Assembly (NCBI RefSeq): GCF_006494775.1
Contig: NZ_CP041146.1
Coordinates: forward strand, 2,914,001 to 2,978,000
Origin: Nocardioides humi
GTDB lineage: Bacteria; Actinomycetota; Actinomycetes; Propionibacteriales; Nocardioidaceae
Length of the DNA stretch: 64,000 bases
Direction: 5' to 3'
Positions 17,284 to 27,326 of the stretch are shown piece after piece. The translations under genes and the position numbers were made by a program. The notes beneath the pieces were generated by a model that saw nothing but the letters and a program-made list of their open reading frames with translations, had not been told where the DNA came from and made no database searches. The first letter of the stretch is position 1. Every line of letters begins with the position of its first letter.

Positions 17284-17334
17284 TGACACGCGCGTTGACC
17301 GATGGGTGAATGGATCTGTCAACGCGCGTTATCA
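17284..17334. promoter_or_regulatory. Paired TetR operator candidates
   Basis: Perfect 12-base arms ACGCGCGTTGAC (17288-17299) and GTCAACGCGCGT (17318-17329) face each other. Each arm also lies in its own near-palindrome, TTGACACGCGCGTTGACC and TGTCAACGCGCGTTATCA. Two dimer sites in a short divergent gap fit double control of the TetR gene and the oxygenase gene. Confidence 0.75.
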
Positions 17335-17354
17335 GTTGGGCGAGGAGCACACGT

Positions 17355-18313
17355 ATGACCGACCTGCCTCCCTGGCACCCCTCGCAGCCGCACCACGCCC
17401 TCGCCGCCGACGTCCGCGCCTGGCTCGGCACGCCGGCCGCCTTCGCCCTCTTCGGCCGGCTCGCGCTCGACCAGGTCGCCTACCGCGAGGTGGCCGCGGC
17501 GGTCGACGCGACCGGCCGGTTCGCGCAGAACTTCACCGACCGCGGGATCCGCAGCGGCCTGTGGGGACCGCTGCTGCTCTTCGGCGACGACGCCGACCGC
17601 CGGGCCTCGGCGCAGCGGCTCAAGGACCTGCACGGCCAGGTCCGCGGCGAGGGGAAGGGGCACTTCGCCGGCGAGCGCTACAGCGCGCTCAACCCCGCGC
17701 TGTGGAAGTGGGTCGGCACGACCAGCCTGATGGTCTTCCACACCGGCTACGTCACGACGTACCGCGGGCGGCTGACCGCCGAGCAGCGCGAGGTCGTCTA
17801 CGGCACGATCCGCCACCTCGTCGACTTCGACCTGCCCAGCGAGCAGGCCCGGATGCCCGCGACGGCCGCCGAGGCGGAGGCCTACTACGACGAGGTCGCC
17901 GCCACCGTGCTCGAGGACAACGAGTTCCTGCAGTGGGCCAACGCCACCTTCGACCGGCTGCCGGTGCCGACGCTGGTCGGGCCGCGCTGGCTGCAGCGGG
18001 CGATCGCGCCGTTCTGGCGGATCCTCACCCCGCGCTCGGCCGGCCCGCGAAGGTCTGCGCCGAGGGCGCGGCGCATCCCCGCATGCGCGAGCTGCTCGGC
18101 GTCCGCTGGACCCGGCGTCGCCGGGCCGAATTCGGGCTCTACCTGCTGCTCATCCGTACGGCGCGCCGGTGGCTGCCGCGCTGGCTGCTGCTGGACCCCC
18201 TGGCGCTCAACCGGCTGCGGTACGAGCGGCTGCGCGCACGCTACGAGCGGCCGCAGCTCGCCTCGTTCGCCGCACCTGTGGCCGGAGCACAAAAGACACC
18301 GGGGACTCTGTAG
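17355..18313 (+). CDS. MpaB-family (DUF2236) oxygenase, frameshifted
   Basis: Member of the MpaB/DUF2236 family, heme- or metal-dependent oxygenases that include latex-clearing protein and fungal MpaB. Conserved stretches are the RGIRSGLWGPLLLFGDD start, WVGTTSLMVFHTGY (His near the centre) and the FDRLPVPTL segment. The frame breaks near the CCC at 18044-18046. One added C changes GPRRSAPRA into GPAKVCAEGAAHPRMRELL and restores about 319 residues to the stop at 18313. A GAGGAG ribosome site precedes the ATG. The gene is divergent from a TetR regulator across a clear operator. It is the first of two TetR/MpaB modules in the window. The substrate is unknown. Confidence 0.85.
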
Positions 18314-18390
18314 CCGCGCACGAGCGAGCGCCCGGGACGCCGACCCAGACTCGGTGGGGTCGAGAGAACCGAGCCGATACGGAGCCCGAG

Positions 18391-18606
18391 ATGCGCGACC
18401 TGATGACCCTGGTGCCGATCTTCGCCTTCATGCTGATCCCCGTCTGGATCCCGCTCGCCGCGATGGCGTTCGGCGCCCTCCACGACGCGGTCGTCGCACC
18501 GGCGCGGCGGGCCCGCGCGCCCCGTCGTACCCGGCAGGCGCAGCCCGGGCACCGGGCGGTCAGCCCCGCCGGTCCTCGGGTCCCCGCGGCAGGAACTGCG
18601 CGGTGA
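18391..18606 (+). CDS. Small single-pass membrane protein, unknown
   Basis: Putative 71-residue protein. It starts at an ATG after GGAGCCCGAG and has a hydrophobic helix (LVPIFAFMLIPVWIPLAAMAF), then a basic tail rich in Arg and Pro. The transmembrane-then-basic layout looks like a genuine small inner-membrane protein. Its last 47 bases overlap a convergent gene, which lowers confidence. No family recognised. Confidence 0.5.
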   Translation: MRDLMTLVPIFAFMLIPVWIPLAAMAFGALHDAVVAPARRARAPRRTRQAQPGHRAVSPAGPRVPAAGTAR

Positions 18607-19221
18607 AGGCCGGCCAGGCCTCGTCGATCAGCTCCTCCATGTCGAGATAGGTCGCCTTCCGCACGTAGGCCTTCGCCAGCTCGGTGTCCAGCACCCGGAG
18701 CAGGAATCGCCGCAGCTCGGCGTCCAGTCCGGCCACCTTGCGCAGCACCGCCCCGCGCCGGGTGTCGGTCTTCAGCTCCAGCCCGATCTGGTCCTCGGCC
18801 GGGGTCCGCAGCTCCAGACGCAGCTTGAGCGGCGCCTCGGTGTGCACCACGAGCACGAGCGGTACGACGACCTCCGCGTTGAACGTCAGCTTGTCCAGCG
18901 GCAGCTCGAGGTCGAACACCACGCTGATCGGCAGGTCGATCGCGTAGGTCAGCAGCTCCCCGGGGACCAGCTCCCCCGTGGTGGGCCGGTAGGTCCCACG
19001 AAGCTCACGCTCGCGAAGGCCCGCCCCGGGCCGGCGCCGATCGGGCCGAGCGCGATCTGGTCGCCCAGGACCTCGTCGACGGTGCGCAGGATCCGCTCCT
19101 TGTGGAGCACGCGGTGGATCCAGTTGACGCCGAACTGCTCGTACGACGTCGGCACGCTCCCGGCCCCGGCCGCGTCACCGACCGCGTCCTCGCCGACGTC
19201 CTCGACCACTCCCTCGACCAC
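18560..19221 (-). CDS. Conserved actinobacterial protein of unknown function, frameshifted
   Basis: Two frames join into one protein of about 220 residues. The upstream frame runs VVEDVGEDAVGDA, YEQFGVNWIHRVLHKERIL, ALGPIGAGPGRAFASVSFVG. The downstream frame runs from RPTTGELVPGE to LPISVVFDLELPLDKL and KATYLDMEELIDEAWPAF. The break is at the CCC at 18995-18997 on the plus strand; one added base gives SFVGTYRPTTGELVPGE. A GTG at 19221 is the likely start, and one at 19209 is possible. The protein has no signal or membrane segment. It is divergent from the UvrA-like gene with about 100 bases between, so shared control is possible. No domain recognised. Confidence 0.65.
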
Positions 19222-19336
19222 GCTCTCCCCATGTCCTGCCCGGAATCCCCCTCCGGGACGGCCGATTCTCGTACACCCCAACGACCGGGCGCCCGACGGG
19301 TCCCGGGTGTCGGAGCGATCCGCCATGATGGGGCGC

Positions 19337-21694
<2,358 letters not shown>

Positions 21695-21697
21695 GCC

Positions 21698-22027
21698 TCA
21701 CTCCCAGGCGACGACGGCCTCCGGGTCGCCGGCCACCCCGAGGTCGCGCGCGGCCGCCGAGATCCGCCGGGCGAGGTCCAGGTCGGCGGTCGTGAGCGAC
21801 CCGGTGTCGTGGGTCGACAGGTGGACCGCGAGCGACGGGTACCCGAGCTTCAGGTCCGGGTGGTGGTTGGCCGCCTCGGCGAGCTCGCCGATCGCGTTCA
21901 CCAGCTGGAGGCCGGTCGCGAAGCTGCCGGTGCGGAACACGGCGAAGGCATGGACCCCCAGGACCCGCCAGTCGGCGACGCCCTCGGCCCGGCTGAACTC
22001 CTCGGCGCTGATCTGTTCGTAGCCCAT
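21698..22027 (-). CDS. 4a-hydroxytetrahydrobiopterin dehydratase family protein
   Basis: Pterin-4a-carbinolamine dehydratase (PCD/DCoH) fold of 109 residues. The active-site region NHHPDLKLGYPSLAVHLSTHDTGSLT matches the family NHHPxxxxxYxxVxxxLxTHxxGGLT. It dehydrates 4a-hydroxytetrahydropterin during cofactor recycling by aromatic hydroxylases, or has another role in folate/pterin metabolism. No hydroxylase gene is adjacent; folE lies about 8 kb away. It is divergent from the thioesterase gene by a very short gap, so the promoters must overlap the start regions. Confidence 0.92.
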   Translation of the reverse strand: MGYEQISAEEFSRAEGVADWRVLGVHAFAVFRTGSFATGLQLVNAIGELAEAANHHPDLKLGYPSLAVHLSTHDTGSLTTADLDLARRISAAARDLGVAGDPEAVVAWE

Positions 22028-22056
22028 GGATCGACGGTACGCCCCGCCCTGCGAGG

Positions 22057-22536
22057 ATGCCGCTCGTGGGTGAGGCCTTCGACTGCGAGATCCAGGCGCG
22101 GCTGCGCGACATCAACCTCGGCGGCCACGTCGACAACGTCGAGACGCTGCGGGTGCTCGACGAGGCACGGCTGCTGTTCTTCGGGCACGCCCCGCTCCCC
22201 GGCGACGGCCGCCCCGGGCTGCTCCGCGACCTGCCGCCCGGCATCACCCACCTGATCGGGTCCCAGCGGATCGACTACCACGCCGAGATGCGGTTCGTGG
22301 CCTACCAGCCGTTCCTGGTGCGGATCTGGGTCAGCCACGTCGGCCGCACGTCGTTCGCCATCTCCTCCGAGCTGCGCGTCGCGCCCGGCCACGCCCCGGC
22401 GGTCGTCGCCGAGACGTCCGCGGTGTTCTGGGACACCGCCGCCGGGTCGGCCTGGCCGATCTCCGACGCGGTGCGGGCCACGCTCGCGTCGTACGCCGGT
22501 CCGGCGGTGCCGCTCAGGGAGCGGGCGGGCCGCTGA
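22057..22536 (+). CDS. Hotdog-fold acyl-CoA thioesterase-like protein
   Basis: Hotdog-fold protein of about 159 residues. The family pattern RLRDINLGGHVDNVETLRVLDEAR contains the Asp-x5-His-Asn element (D-INLGG-HVDN) of 4-hydroxybenzoyl-CoA-type thioesterases. The ATG at 22057 or the GTG at 22066 could be the start; GAGG at 22052-22055 is better spaced for the GTG. The acyl-CoA substrate is not known. Its 3' end overlaps the DUF4184 gene by 23 bases, tail to tail. Confidence 0.88.
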   Translation: MPLVGEAFDCEIQARLRDINLGGHVDNVETLRVLDEARLLFFGHAPLPGDGRPGLLRDLPPGITHLIGSQRIDYHAEMRFVAYQPFLVRIWVSHVGRTSFAISSELRVAPGHAPAVVAETSAVFWDTAAGSAWPISDAVRATLASYAGPAVPLRERAGR

Positions 22537-23293
22537 CCTCCTCGGCCTCGGGGGTCTCCGGGGCCCCGGGGGTCTCGGAGGCACGCGGGGCGAGGCGCCA
22601 GGCGGCGGCGAGGAGCACGACCAGCGCCGCCAGCGCGAGGATGCCGGCGACGGCGGCGTGGAAGGCGGCGCGGTGGAGCCCGTCGCCGAGGTGCAGCGCG
22701 CCGGTGGCCAGGGACACCGCGGTCGCGGCGCCGAACCCGGCCGGCAGCGCGGCCGCGGGCAGTCGCCGCGGGCGCGGCGTATCGCGGGGGGAGCGGCGTA
22801 CGTGGACCACGATCGCCAGCCCGGTCACCAGCAGGCCGAGGATCCCGGACGCGAACTGCGCCCACTGCTGGCCGGGCAGCGGACCGTGCGTCTCCTGCAG
22901 CCAGGCCACGTGCCGCACGCCCCACCGTCCCTGGTGGGTGAAGGCGTCCCAGACGACGTGGGTCGCCGACCCGACGATCGCGGCGAGCGGAGCGAGCAGC
23001 CAGGCGGTGCGGCCGATCCGGGCGCGGGCCGGGAGCCGGTCGCGGACGGCGGCGGGCGCGGTGTCGACGAGGGCGTCGCGACCCCAGCGGTCCCAGAACG
23101 CCAGCAGCGCGAGGGTGAGGACGAGGTCGACGGTCACGATGCCGGCCGGGCTGTGGGTGAAGCCGTAGAGCGACCAGGTCTGTCCCAGCACCGGCAGGTC
23201 CGGCGTCATCGACCCGATCACCATCGCCGACAGCGGCAGCCCGAGGCCGCGCAACGGCAGGACGGCGGCCGGGTGGGCCAGGGTGACGGGCAC
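22514..23293 (-). CDS. DUF4184 membrane protein
   Basis: Integral membrane protein of 259 residues. The start MPVTLAHPAAVLPL with GSMTPDLPVL is the hallmark of the DUF4184 family, distantly like membrane-bound metal-dependent hydrolases. The conserved acidic/His residues SMTPD, GSATHVVWDAFTHQG could bind metal. About six hydrophobic segments are visible, and the tail is Glu/Pro-rich. The GTG start is one base after the stop of the DUF1905 gene, so both are cotranscribed. The function is unknown. Confidence 0.85.
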   Translation of the reverse strand: MPVTLAHPAAVLPLRGLGLPLSAMVIGSMTPDLPVLGQTWSLYGFTHSPAGIVTVDLVLTLALLAFWDRWGRDALVDTAPAAVRDRLPARARIGRTAWLLAPLAAIVGSATHVVWDAFTHQGRWGVRHVAWLQETHGPLPGQQWAQFASGILGLLVTGLAIVVHVRRSPRDTPRPRRLPAAALPAGFGAATAVSLATGALHLGDGLHRAAFHAAVAGILALAALVVLLAAAWRLAPRASETPGAPETPEAEEVSGPPAP

Positions 23294-23294
23294 G

Positions 23295-23594
23295 TCAGGC
23301 GTCCTGGCTCCGGGAGGCGAGCTCGAGGTCCGCGGTCAGCTCCTGGCCGACCTCGATCCCCTCGGCCCGGCGTACGGCGACGCGCAGCGGCACCAGATAG
23401 CGCCCGTCCTTCGGGAACAGGGCGGTGCGGAAGCCGGTGTCGCCGATGCGTACGTCGACCGCGACCTGCCCCCAGTACTCCAGGCCGCGCGCCGCCTCCT
23501 TGATGTCGTCGCTCTCGTCCTCCGGCACGGCGAGGAAGTAGAACGGCGCGGGGCCCCGCCACTCGATGACGGGTCCGGTGCAGGTGAAGGGCAC
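23295..23594 (-). CDS. DUF1905 domain protein
   Basis: Small beta-barrel-like protein of 99 residues. The stretch FTCTGPVIEWRGPAPFYFLAVP, and VAVDVRIGDTGFRTALFPKDGRYLVPL further on, are characteristic of DUF1905. The GTG at 23594 is chosen because the family begins just there; a longer frame to 23651 exists. It lies 28 bases after the ArsR-SRPBCC gene and one base before the DUF4184 gene, forming a leftward three-gene operon. Its biochemical role is unknown. Confidence 0.85.
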   Translation of the reverse strand: MPFTCTGPVIEWRGPAPFYFLAVPEDESDDIKEAARGLEYWGQVAVDVRIGDTGFRTALFPKDGRYLVPLRVAVRRAEGIEVGQELTADLELASRSQDA

Positions 23595-23622
23595 CTCAGC
23601 AACCGTAGTCGCTGCCCCGTGG

Positions 23623-24429
23623 TCAGCCGTTCTTCGCCATCTGGGCGGCACGCTCCTCGGCGTGGAACGCCCAGGGCTCCTGCGGCAGCACGTCGCCGGT
23701 CTCCAGCAGGGTCTTGAGGTTCGCGAGCACGGCCGGCCAGCCCTGGCCGATGGCGTGGAGATCGTCCACGCTCGCCAGGAGGGTGTGGGTGACGGTGAGC
23801 CTTACGATGTCGCGGCCGGGCTCGATCTCGAAGGCGACCACGCTCGGCTCGAACGTCGGGTCGGCGACGCGCGCGGGATCGTCGAAGCCGAACACCAGGC
23901 GGCGCGGGCGATCCACCTCGATCACCCGCCCGGCGGCGTCCGCGACGCCCGACCCGTCGACCCGCACGTGGTCGACCCTGCTGCCCACCTGCCAGTCGGA
24001 CACCTGCGCGTGCCCCCAGAACCGGCCGGTCAGCTCGGGATCGGTCAGCGCCCGCCACACCTGCTCCGGGGTGGCGCGGATGTAGGTGGTGTAGACGTAG
24101 TCCGGGACGGTCATGGCGTACTCCTCGGCTCGCTGCTTGATGGCGTCCAGGGCCGCCAGCCGCGGCTCCTCGAACTTCCAGATCCAGCGGCGCTGGATCT
24201 CGTGGATCGGTACGGCGTTGAGGTAGTGCAGCTTGCGCCGACCGTCGCGCACCGACGTCACCAGGCCCGCGGCCTCCAGCAGGTCGAGGTGCTGGCTGAC
24301 CGACTGCCGCCGCATGGCGAGTCCCTCGCAGAGCTCGCCCAGGGTCCGGCCCGACCGCTCGTGCAGCATGTCCAGCAGCCGCCGGCGGCCGGCGTCGGCC
24401 AGGGCCTTGAACACCGCGTCCGCATCCAC
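23623..24429 (-). CDS. ArsR-type winged helix fused to an SRPBCC (AHA1-like) domain
   Basis: Two-domain protein of 268 residues. Residues about 1-95 form an ArsR-family winged helix (ADAGRRRLLDMLHERSGRTL, RRQSVSQHLDLLEAAGLV). Residues about 110-265 form a START/AHA1-like beta barrel (YTTYIRATPEQVWRALTDPELTGRFWG, GWPAVLANLKTLLETG). The second domain has a hydrophobic cavity and probably senses a small lipid-like ligand for the DNA-binding half. It starts at GTG 24429, twelve bases from a perfect 16-base palindrome. It heads the operon with the DUF1905 and DUF4184 genes and is likely autoregulated. Confidence 0.9.
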   Translation of the reverse strand: MDADAVFKALADAGRRRLLDMLHERSGRTLGELCEGLAMRRQSVSQHLDLLEAAGLVTSVRDGRRKLHYLNAVPIHEIQRRWIWKFEEPRLAALDAIKQRAEEYAMTVPDYVYTTYIRATPEQVWRALTDPELTGRFWGHAQVSDWQVGSRVDHVRVDGSGVADAAGRVIEVDRPRRLVFGFDDPARVADPTFEPSVVAFEIEPGRDIVRLTVTHTLLASVDDLHAIGQGWPAVLANLKTLLETGDVLPQEPWAFHAEERAAQMAKNG

Positions 24430-24440
24430 CGCGCCATCAT

Positions 24441-24456
24441 GCAGGCAATTGCCTGC
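24441..24456. promoter_or_regulatory. Operator palindrome GCAGGCAATTGCCTGC
   Basis: Perfect 16-base palindrome centred 20 bases upstream of the ArsR-SRPBCC start, with a partial repeat (TATTGCA) next to it. Position and symmetry fit an autoregulatory site for the winged-helix dimer. Confidence 0.7.
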
Positions 24457-24496
24457 CTATTGCAAGGCGCATGGGACGCGAGGCGCCGCTTCAGGC

Positions 24497-24868
24497 TCAG
24501 TAACGGGATCCGTCGCGGCCGAGTGGGTCGTACTCGTCGTCGTCGACGTAGCCCGACGGCCGCTCGTGCCCGATCTCGCAGAGATCGGCCGGCGAGAGCA
24601 GGCCGCCGCGGGCCTGGGCCTTCTGCTCGGCGATGCAGGCGTACCAGTCGGAGTCGTCGGACTCCCGGTTGGTCGTCGAGCCCGCCGAGGACGCCACCAC
24701 GATCCCGATCACGACCGCCGCCAGGGCCCCGACGATGCCCAGCGCGACACCGGCGCCCGCGTCACCCCCGGTGCGGGTCGACCGCCCGGTGGACAGGCCG
24801 GGATCCGGCACCCCCGAGCTCGCGGCGGGCCGTCCCTGATCGTCGTCCGGCTTCTCGTACTGCTCCCA
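24497..24868 (-). CDS. Small single-pass membrane protein, unknown
   Basis: Protein of 123 residues. A charged, Pro/Gly-rich N-terminal half (MWEQYEKPDDDQGRPA) is followed by one membrane helix (VALGIVGALAAVVIGIVVASS) and an acidic C-terminal part with two Cys (DWYACIAEQ, ADLCEIG). A GGGAGG ribosome site precedes the ATG at 24868. The layout suggests a cytoplasmic N-terminus and an external tail with a possible disulfide. No family recognised. It lies between the ankyrin lipoprotein gene and the ArsR-SRPBCC gene, all leftward. Confidence 0.75.
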   Translation of the reverse strand, partial: WEQYEKPDDDQGRPAASSGVPDPGLSTGRSTRTGGDAGAGVALGIVGALAAVVIGIVVASSAGSTTNRESDDSDWYACIAEQKAQARGGLLSPADLCEIGHERPSGYVDDDEYDPLGRDGSRY

Positions 24869-24927
24869 CATGCCCGGGAGCCTCCCCGCACCCGCGGGGC
24901 GGCAAACGCGGTCCCCGGCGACCAGGC

Positions 24928-26181
24928 TCACCGGCGCAGCAGGGCCGCGATCTCGTCGTACCCGCGCTGCTGGGCGTGCTGGAGCGGCGTGACGCCGTCG
25001 CGGTCGGCGACGGCGGGGTCGACGCCGGCGTCGAGCAGGATCCGGACGATCTCCCGGTAGGGCTCGCCGCCGTCGCCGAGGATGATCGCCTCCAGCAGGG
25101 CGGTCCAGCCGAGGTCGTTGACGTGGTCGAGGTCGACCTCGGTCTCGACGACGCGACGGATGTAGTCGACGTGGCCGCGCTCGCCGGCGGGGATCGGCGA
25201 GAGGCCGCCGTACCGGTTGCGGATGGTGAGGTCCGGGTTCGCCGGGAGCAGCGCCTCCAGCATGGCCACGCTGCCGGTCACGCCGGTGACCAGCCACGGG
25301 GTGTCGTGGCGGTCGTCGAGCGCGTCCGGGTCGGCACCCATCGCGACGAGCAGCCGGGCGACGGCCACGCGGTCGAAGGTGCTGGCGAGGAGGAGGGCGG
25401 TACGACGGTGCGCGTCGCGCGCCTCGAGGTCGGCTCCGGCGCGCAGCGCGAGCGCCACCGCGTCGGCGTCGCCGCGCTCGGCGGCCCGCAGCAGCGCCGC
25501 GTCGGGGTCGGCGGGCAGGTCGGCGGTGGTCATCGTGGCCAGGATCCTCTCCAGTCCGTCGTACCCGCGCTCGCGGGCCATCTGCAGCGGGGTCAGCCCC
25601 GCCGACGGCGAGACGCGGTCGAGCTCGACGCCGCCGGCGGCGAGCACCCGCACGGTGGCGGCGTACGCCGCCGTGTCCTCTCCCAGCCACACCGCCTCGT
25701 GGATCGCCTGGTAGCCGATCCGGTTGACGTGGTCGCGGTCGATGCCGGCCCGCAGCAGCTCGCCGACGACGAGGGCGTGCCCGCGCTCGGCGGCGCGGAT
25801 CAGGCCGGTGCCGTTCCAGCCGTCCTTGTCGTTCACCCTCGCACCGTTGCGGAGGGTGAGCCGGAGCAGGTCGAGGTACCCCTCGCTGGTCGCGACGAGG
25901 TACGCCGACTGCTCGGTGTCGTCCTTGGCGTTGACGTCGGCGCCCTGCCGGACCAGCCGGCGCACGGCCTTCACGTCGTCGCGCCAGGCGGCGTCGCGGA
26001 GCCGCTGGTCCAGCTCGGCCTGCGGGACGGCAGGTGCGGCGGTGCCTGTCGTACGGCCCGCCTCGGGGCTCGCGTCGGGGGTGGGCCCCGGCGACGCGGC
26101 GGGACCGCCGCCCCCGCACGCGCCCAGGACGAGCGCGAGCGGGAGGACGGCGGCACCGGCGATGCCGCGCCGGGCGTTCAT
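24928..26181 (-). CDS. Ankyrin-repeat lipoprotein
   Basis: Exported lipoprotein of 417 residues. The signal peptide ends in lipobox LGAC-GGGG, followed by a Pro/Ala/Thr linker to about residue 55 and then a solenoid of about ten ankyrin repeats: GADVNAKDDTEQSAYLVATSEGYLDLLRLTLRNGA and similar units through to GVTPLQHAQQRGYDEIAALLRR. Ankyrin stacks bind proteins, so an extracytoplasmic binding role is likely. The ATG overlaps the stop of the preceding beta-propeller gene (ATGA at 26178-26181), so the two are translationally coupled and may work together outside the cell. Confidence 0.9.
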   Translation of the reverse strand: MNARRGIAGAAVLPLALVLGACGGGGPAASPGPTPDASPEAGRTTGTAAPAVPQAELDQRLRDAAWRDDVKAVRRLVRQGADVNAKDDTEQSAYLVATSEGYLDLLRLTLRNGARVNDKDGWNGTGLIRAAERGHALVVGELLRAGIDRDHVNRIGYQAIHEAVWLGEDTAAYAATVRVLAAGGVELDRVSPSAGLTPLQMARERGYDGLERILATMTTADLPADPDAALLRAAERGDADAVALALRAGADLEARDAHRRTALLLASTFDRVAVARLLVAMGADPDALDDRHDTPWLVTGVTGSVAMLEALLPANPDLTIRNRYGGLSPIPAGERGHVDYIRRVVETEVDLDHVNDLGWTALLEAIILGDGGEPYREIVRILLDAGVDPAVADRDGVTPLQHAQQRGYDEIAALLRR

Positions 26182-27215
26182 CGGGTCGGGTCCGCGATCA
26201 CCTCGTAGGGACCGGAGGCGATCTCCTCGTCGAACTTGCTGTCGACGTACAGGATCTGGCCACGCAGCTCCGCGGCGGTGGTCAGCACGCGATCGGGCGA
26301 GCTGGCCCGCTGGCGGATCAGCTTCGCGCGGCGGCCGTCGGCGGAGAGCCGCAGGGTCGCGACCTGCCTGCTGAAGTTGCGGACCACGGTCAGGCGGCTG
26401 CCCTGCAGCACCAGGCCGTCGGCGTCGACGAGGTCCGCGCCACCGGTCCGGATCGGAGTCGCCTTGCCCGTCTTCAGCGCGAACCGCCACAGCCGGCCGG
26501 TGTTGCCCTGCGCGACCACGAAGGCCTTCCGGTCCGGGGTCAGCGTGATGCCGCCGAGGTTGAAGCCGGTCTCCCGGGCGATCCGGTCGGTGGCGTCGGC
26601 CCACAGCCGTACCTTCCAGCCGTTGCGGCCCTTGGCGACGCGGAAGAGCTGGGCGTCGTTGGAGTCGGTGAAGTACGCCGCGCCGTCGGGGCCGATCGCG
26701 ACGTCGTTGAGGAAGACGTCGTTGCCGGGCGTCTGCAGGGCGGCGAGCAGCCTGCCCTTCCTGTTGTAGACCCACAGGTCCGGGCGGCCGTTGTCGACGC
26801 CGCCGTCGCCGATCCCGTTGGGGCCGCCGGCGATGTAGACGCGGCCCTTCGTGTCGACGGCGATGCCGCGGGCGGTGTACCGGCCGTCGGTGCCGTGGCC
26901 GGCGAGCCACTCGCGGGTCCGGGCGGTGCCGACCTCAACCCCGTTCTCGGTGCGCTTCCGAGGCACGATCCCACGATGCAGCTCGCCTCCGGTGACCTCG
27001 CTGACGTAGAACCGGCCGCGGCGCTCGTCGGCGCCGATGCCCTCGAACTTCGAGCCGGCCGGGTTGGCGGCGTCGACCGGATCGCCGGCGAGCAGGTAGG
27101 TCGCGGCGCGGCCGTGGTCCCGGTCCGCGGCGGTCGCGGCCGTCGTACCCGTCAGGCCCGCGGCGGCGGTCGTCGCGACGAGCAGGGAGCTGGCGATGAG
27201 GTGGGTTCGCTTCAT
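26178..27215 (-). CDS. Secreted six-bladed beta-propeller protein (SMP-30/ScyD-like)
   Basis: Exported protein of about 345 residues. It has a signal peptide (MKRTHLIASS, cleavage near ATAAD) and repeated propeller units: FEGIGADERRGRFYVSEVTGGEL, ARGIAVDTKGRVYIAGG, LNDVAIGPDGAAYFTDS, LGGITLTPDRKAFVVAQGNTGRLWRF and DADGLVLQGSRLTVVRN. This fits the SMP-30/gluconolaconase-like or ScyD families. The ATG at 27215 is preferred to a GTG at 27224. The gene is coupled to the ankyrin lipoprotein gene downstream and divergent from a membrane histidine kinase, which may control it. Substrate or ligand is unknown. Confidence 0.85.
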   Translation of the reverse strand: MKRTHLIASSLLVATTAAAGLTGTTAATAADRDHGRAATYLLAGDPVDAANPAGSKFEGIGADERRGRFYVSEVTGGELHRGIVPRKRTENGVEVGTARTREWLAGHGTDGRYTARGIAVDTKGRVYIAGGPNGIGDGGVDNGRPDLWVYNRKGRLLAALQTPGNDVFLNDVAIGPDGAAYFTDSNDAQLFRVAKGRNGWKVRLWADATDRIARETGFNLGGITLTPDRKAFVVAQGNTGRLWRFALKTGKATPIRTGGADLVDADGLVLQGSRLTVVRNFSRQVATLRLSADGRRAKLIRQRASSPDRVLTTAAELRGQILYVDSKFDEEIASGPYEVIADPTR

Positions 27216-27260
27216 GGGCTCCACTCTGCGGCGGCGACCGGGGCCGGGGCGTCGGGCAGC

Positions 27261-27280
27261 CGGCTACCCCTCGATAGCCG
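27261..27280. promoter_or_regulatory. Inverted repeat in the divergent propeller/kinase promoter region
   Basis: Arms CGGCTA (27261-27266) and TAGCCG (27275-27280), separated by eight bases, lie in the 111-base gap between the propeller gene and the histidine kinase gene. It could be the binding site of the adjacent LuxR-type response regulator. That is a positional argument only. Confidence 0.4.
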
Positions 27281-27326
27281 AATGGTTGATGCCGTCGTCG
27301 GCCCTGCTCCCTACGCTGGGCGAGCC

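Noticed and set aside
23566..26208. 880-codon plus-strand frame
   Set aside because: It crosses several convincing minus-strand genes and has only shadow composition.
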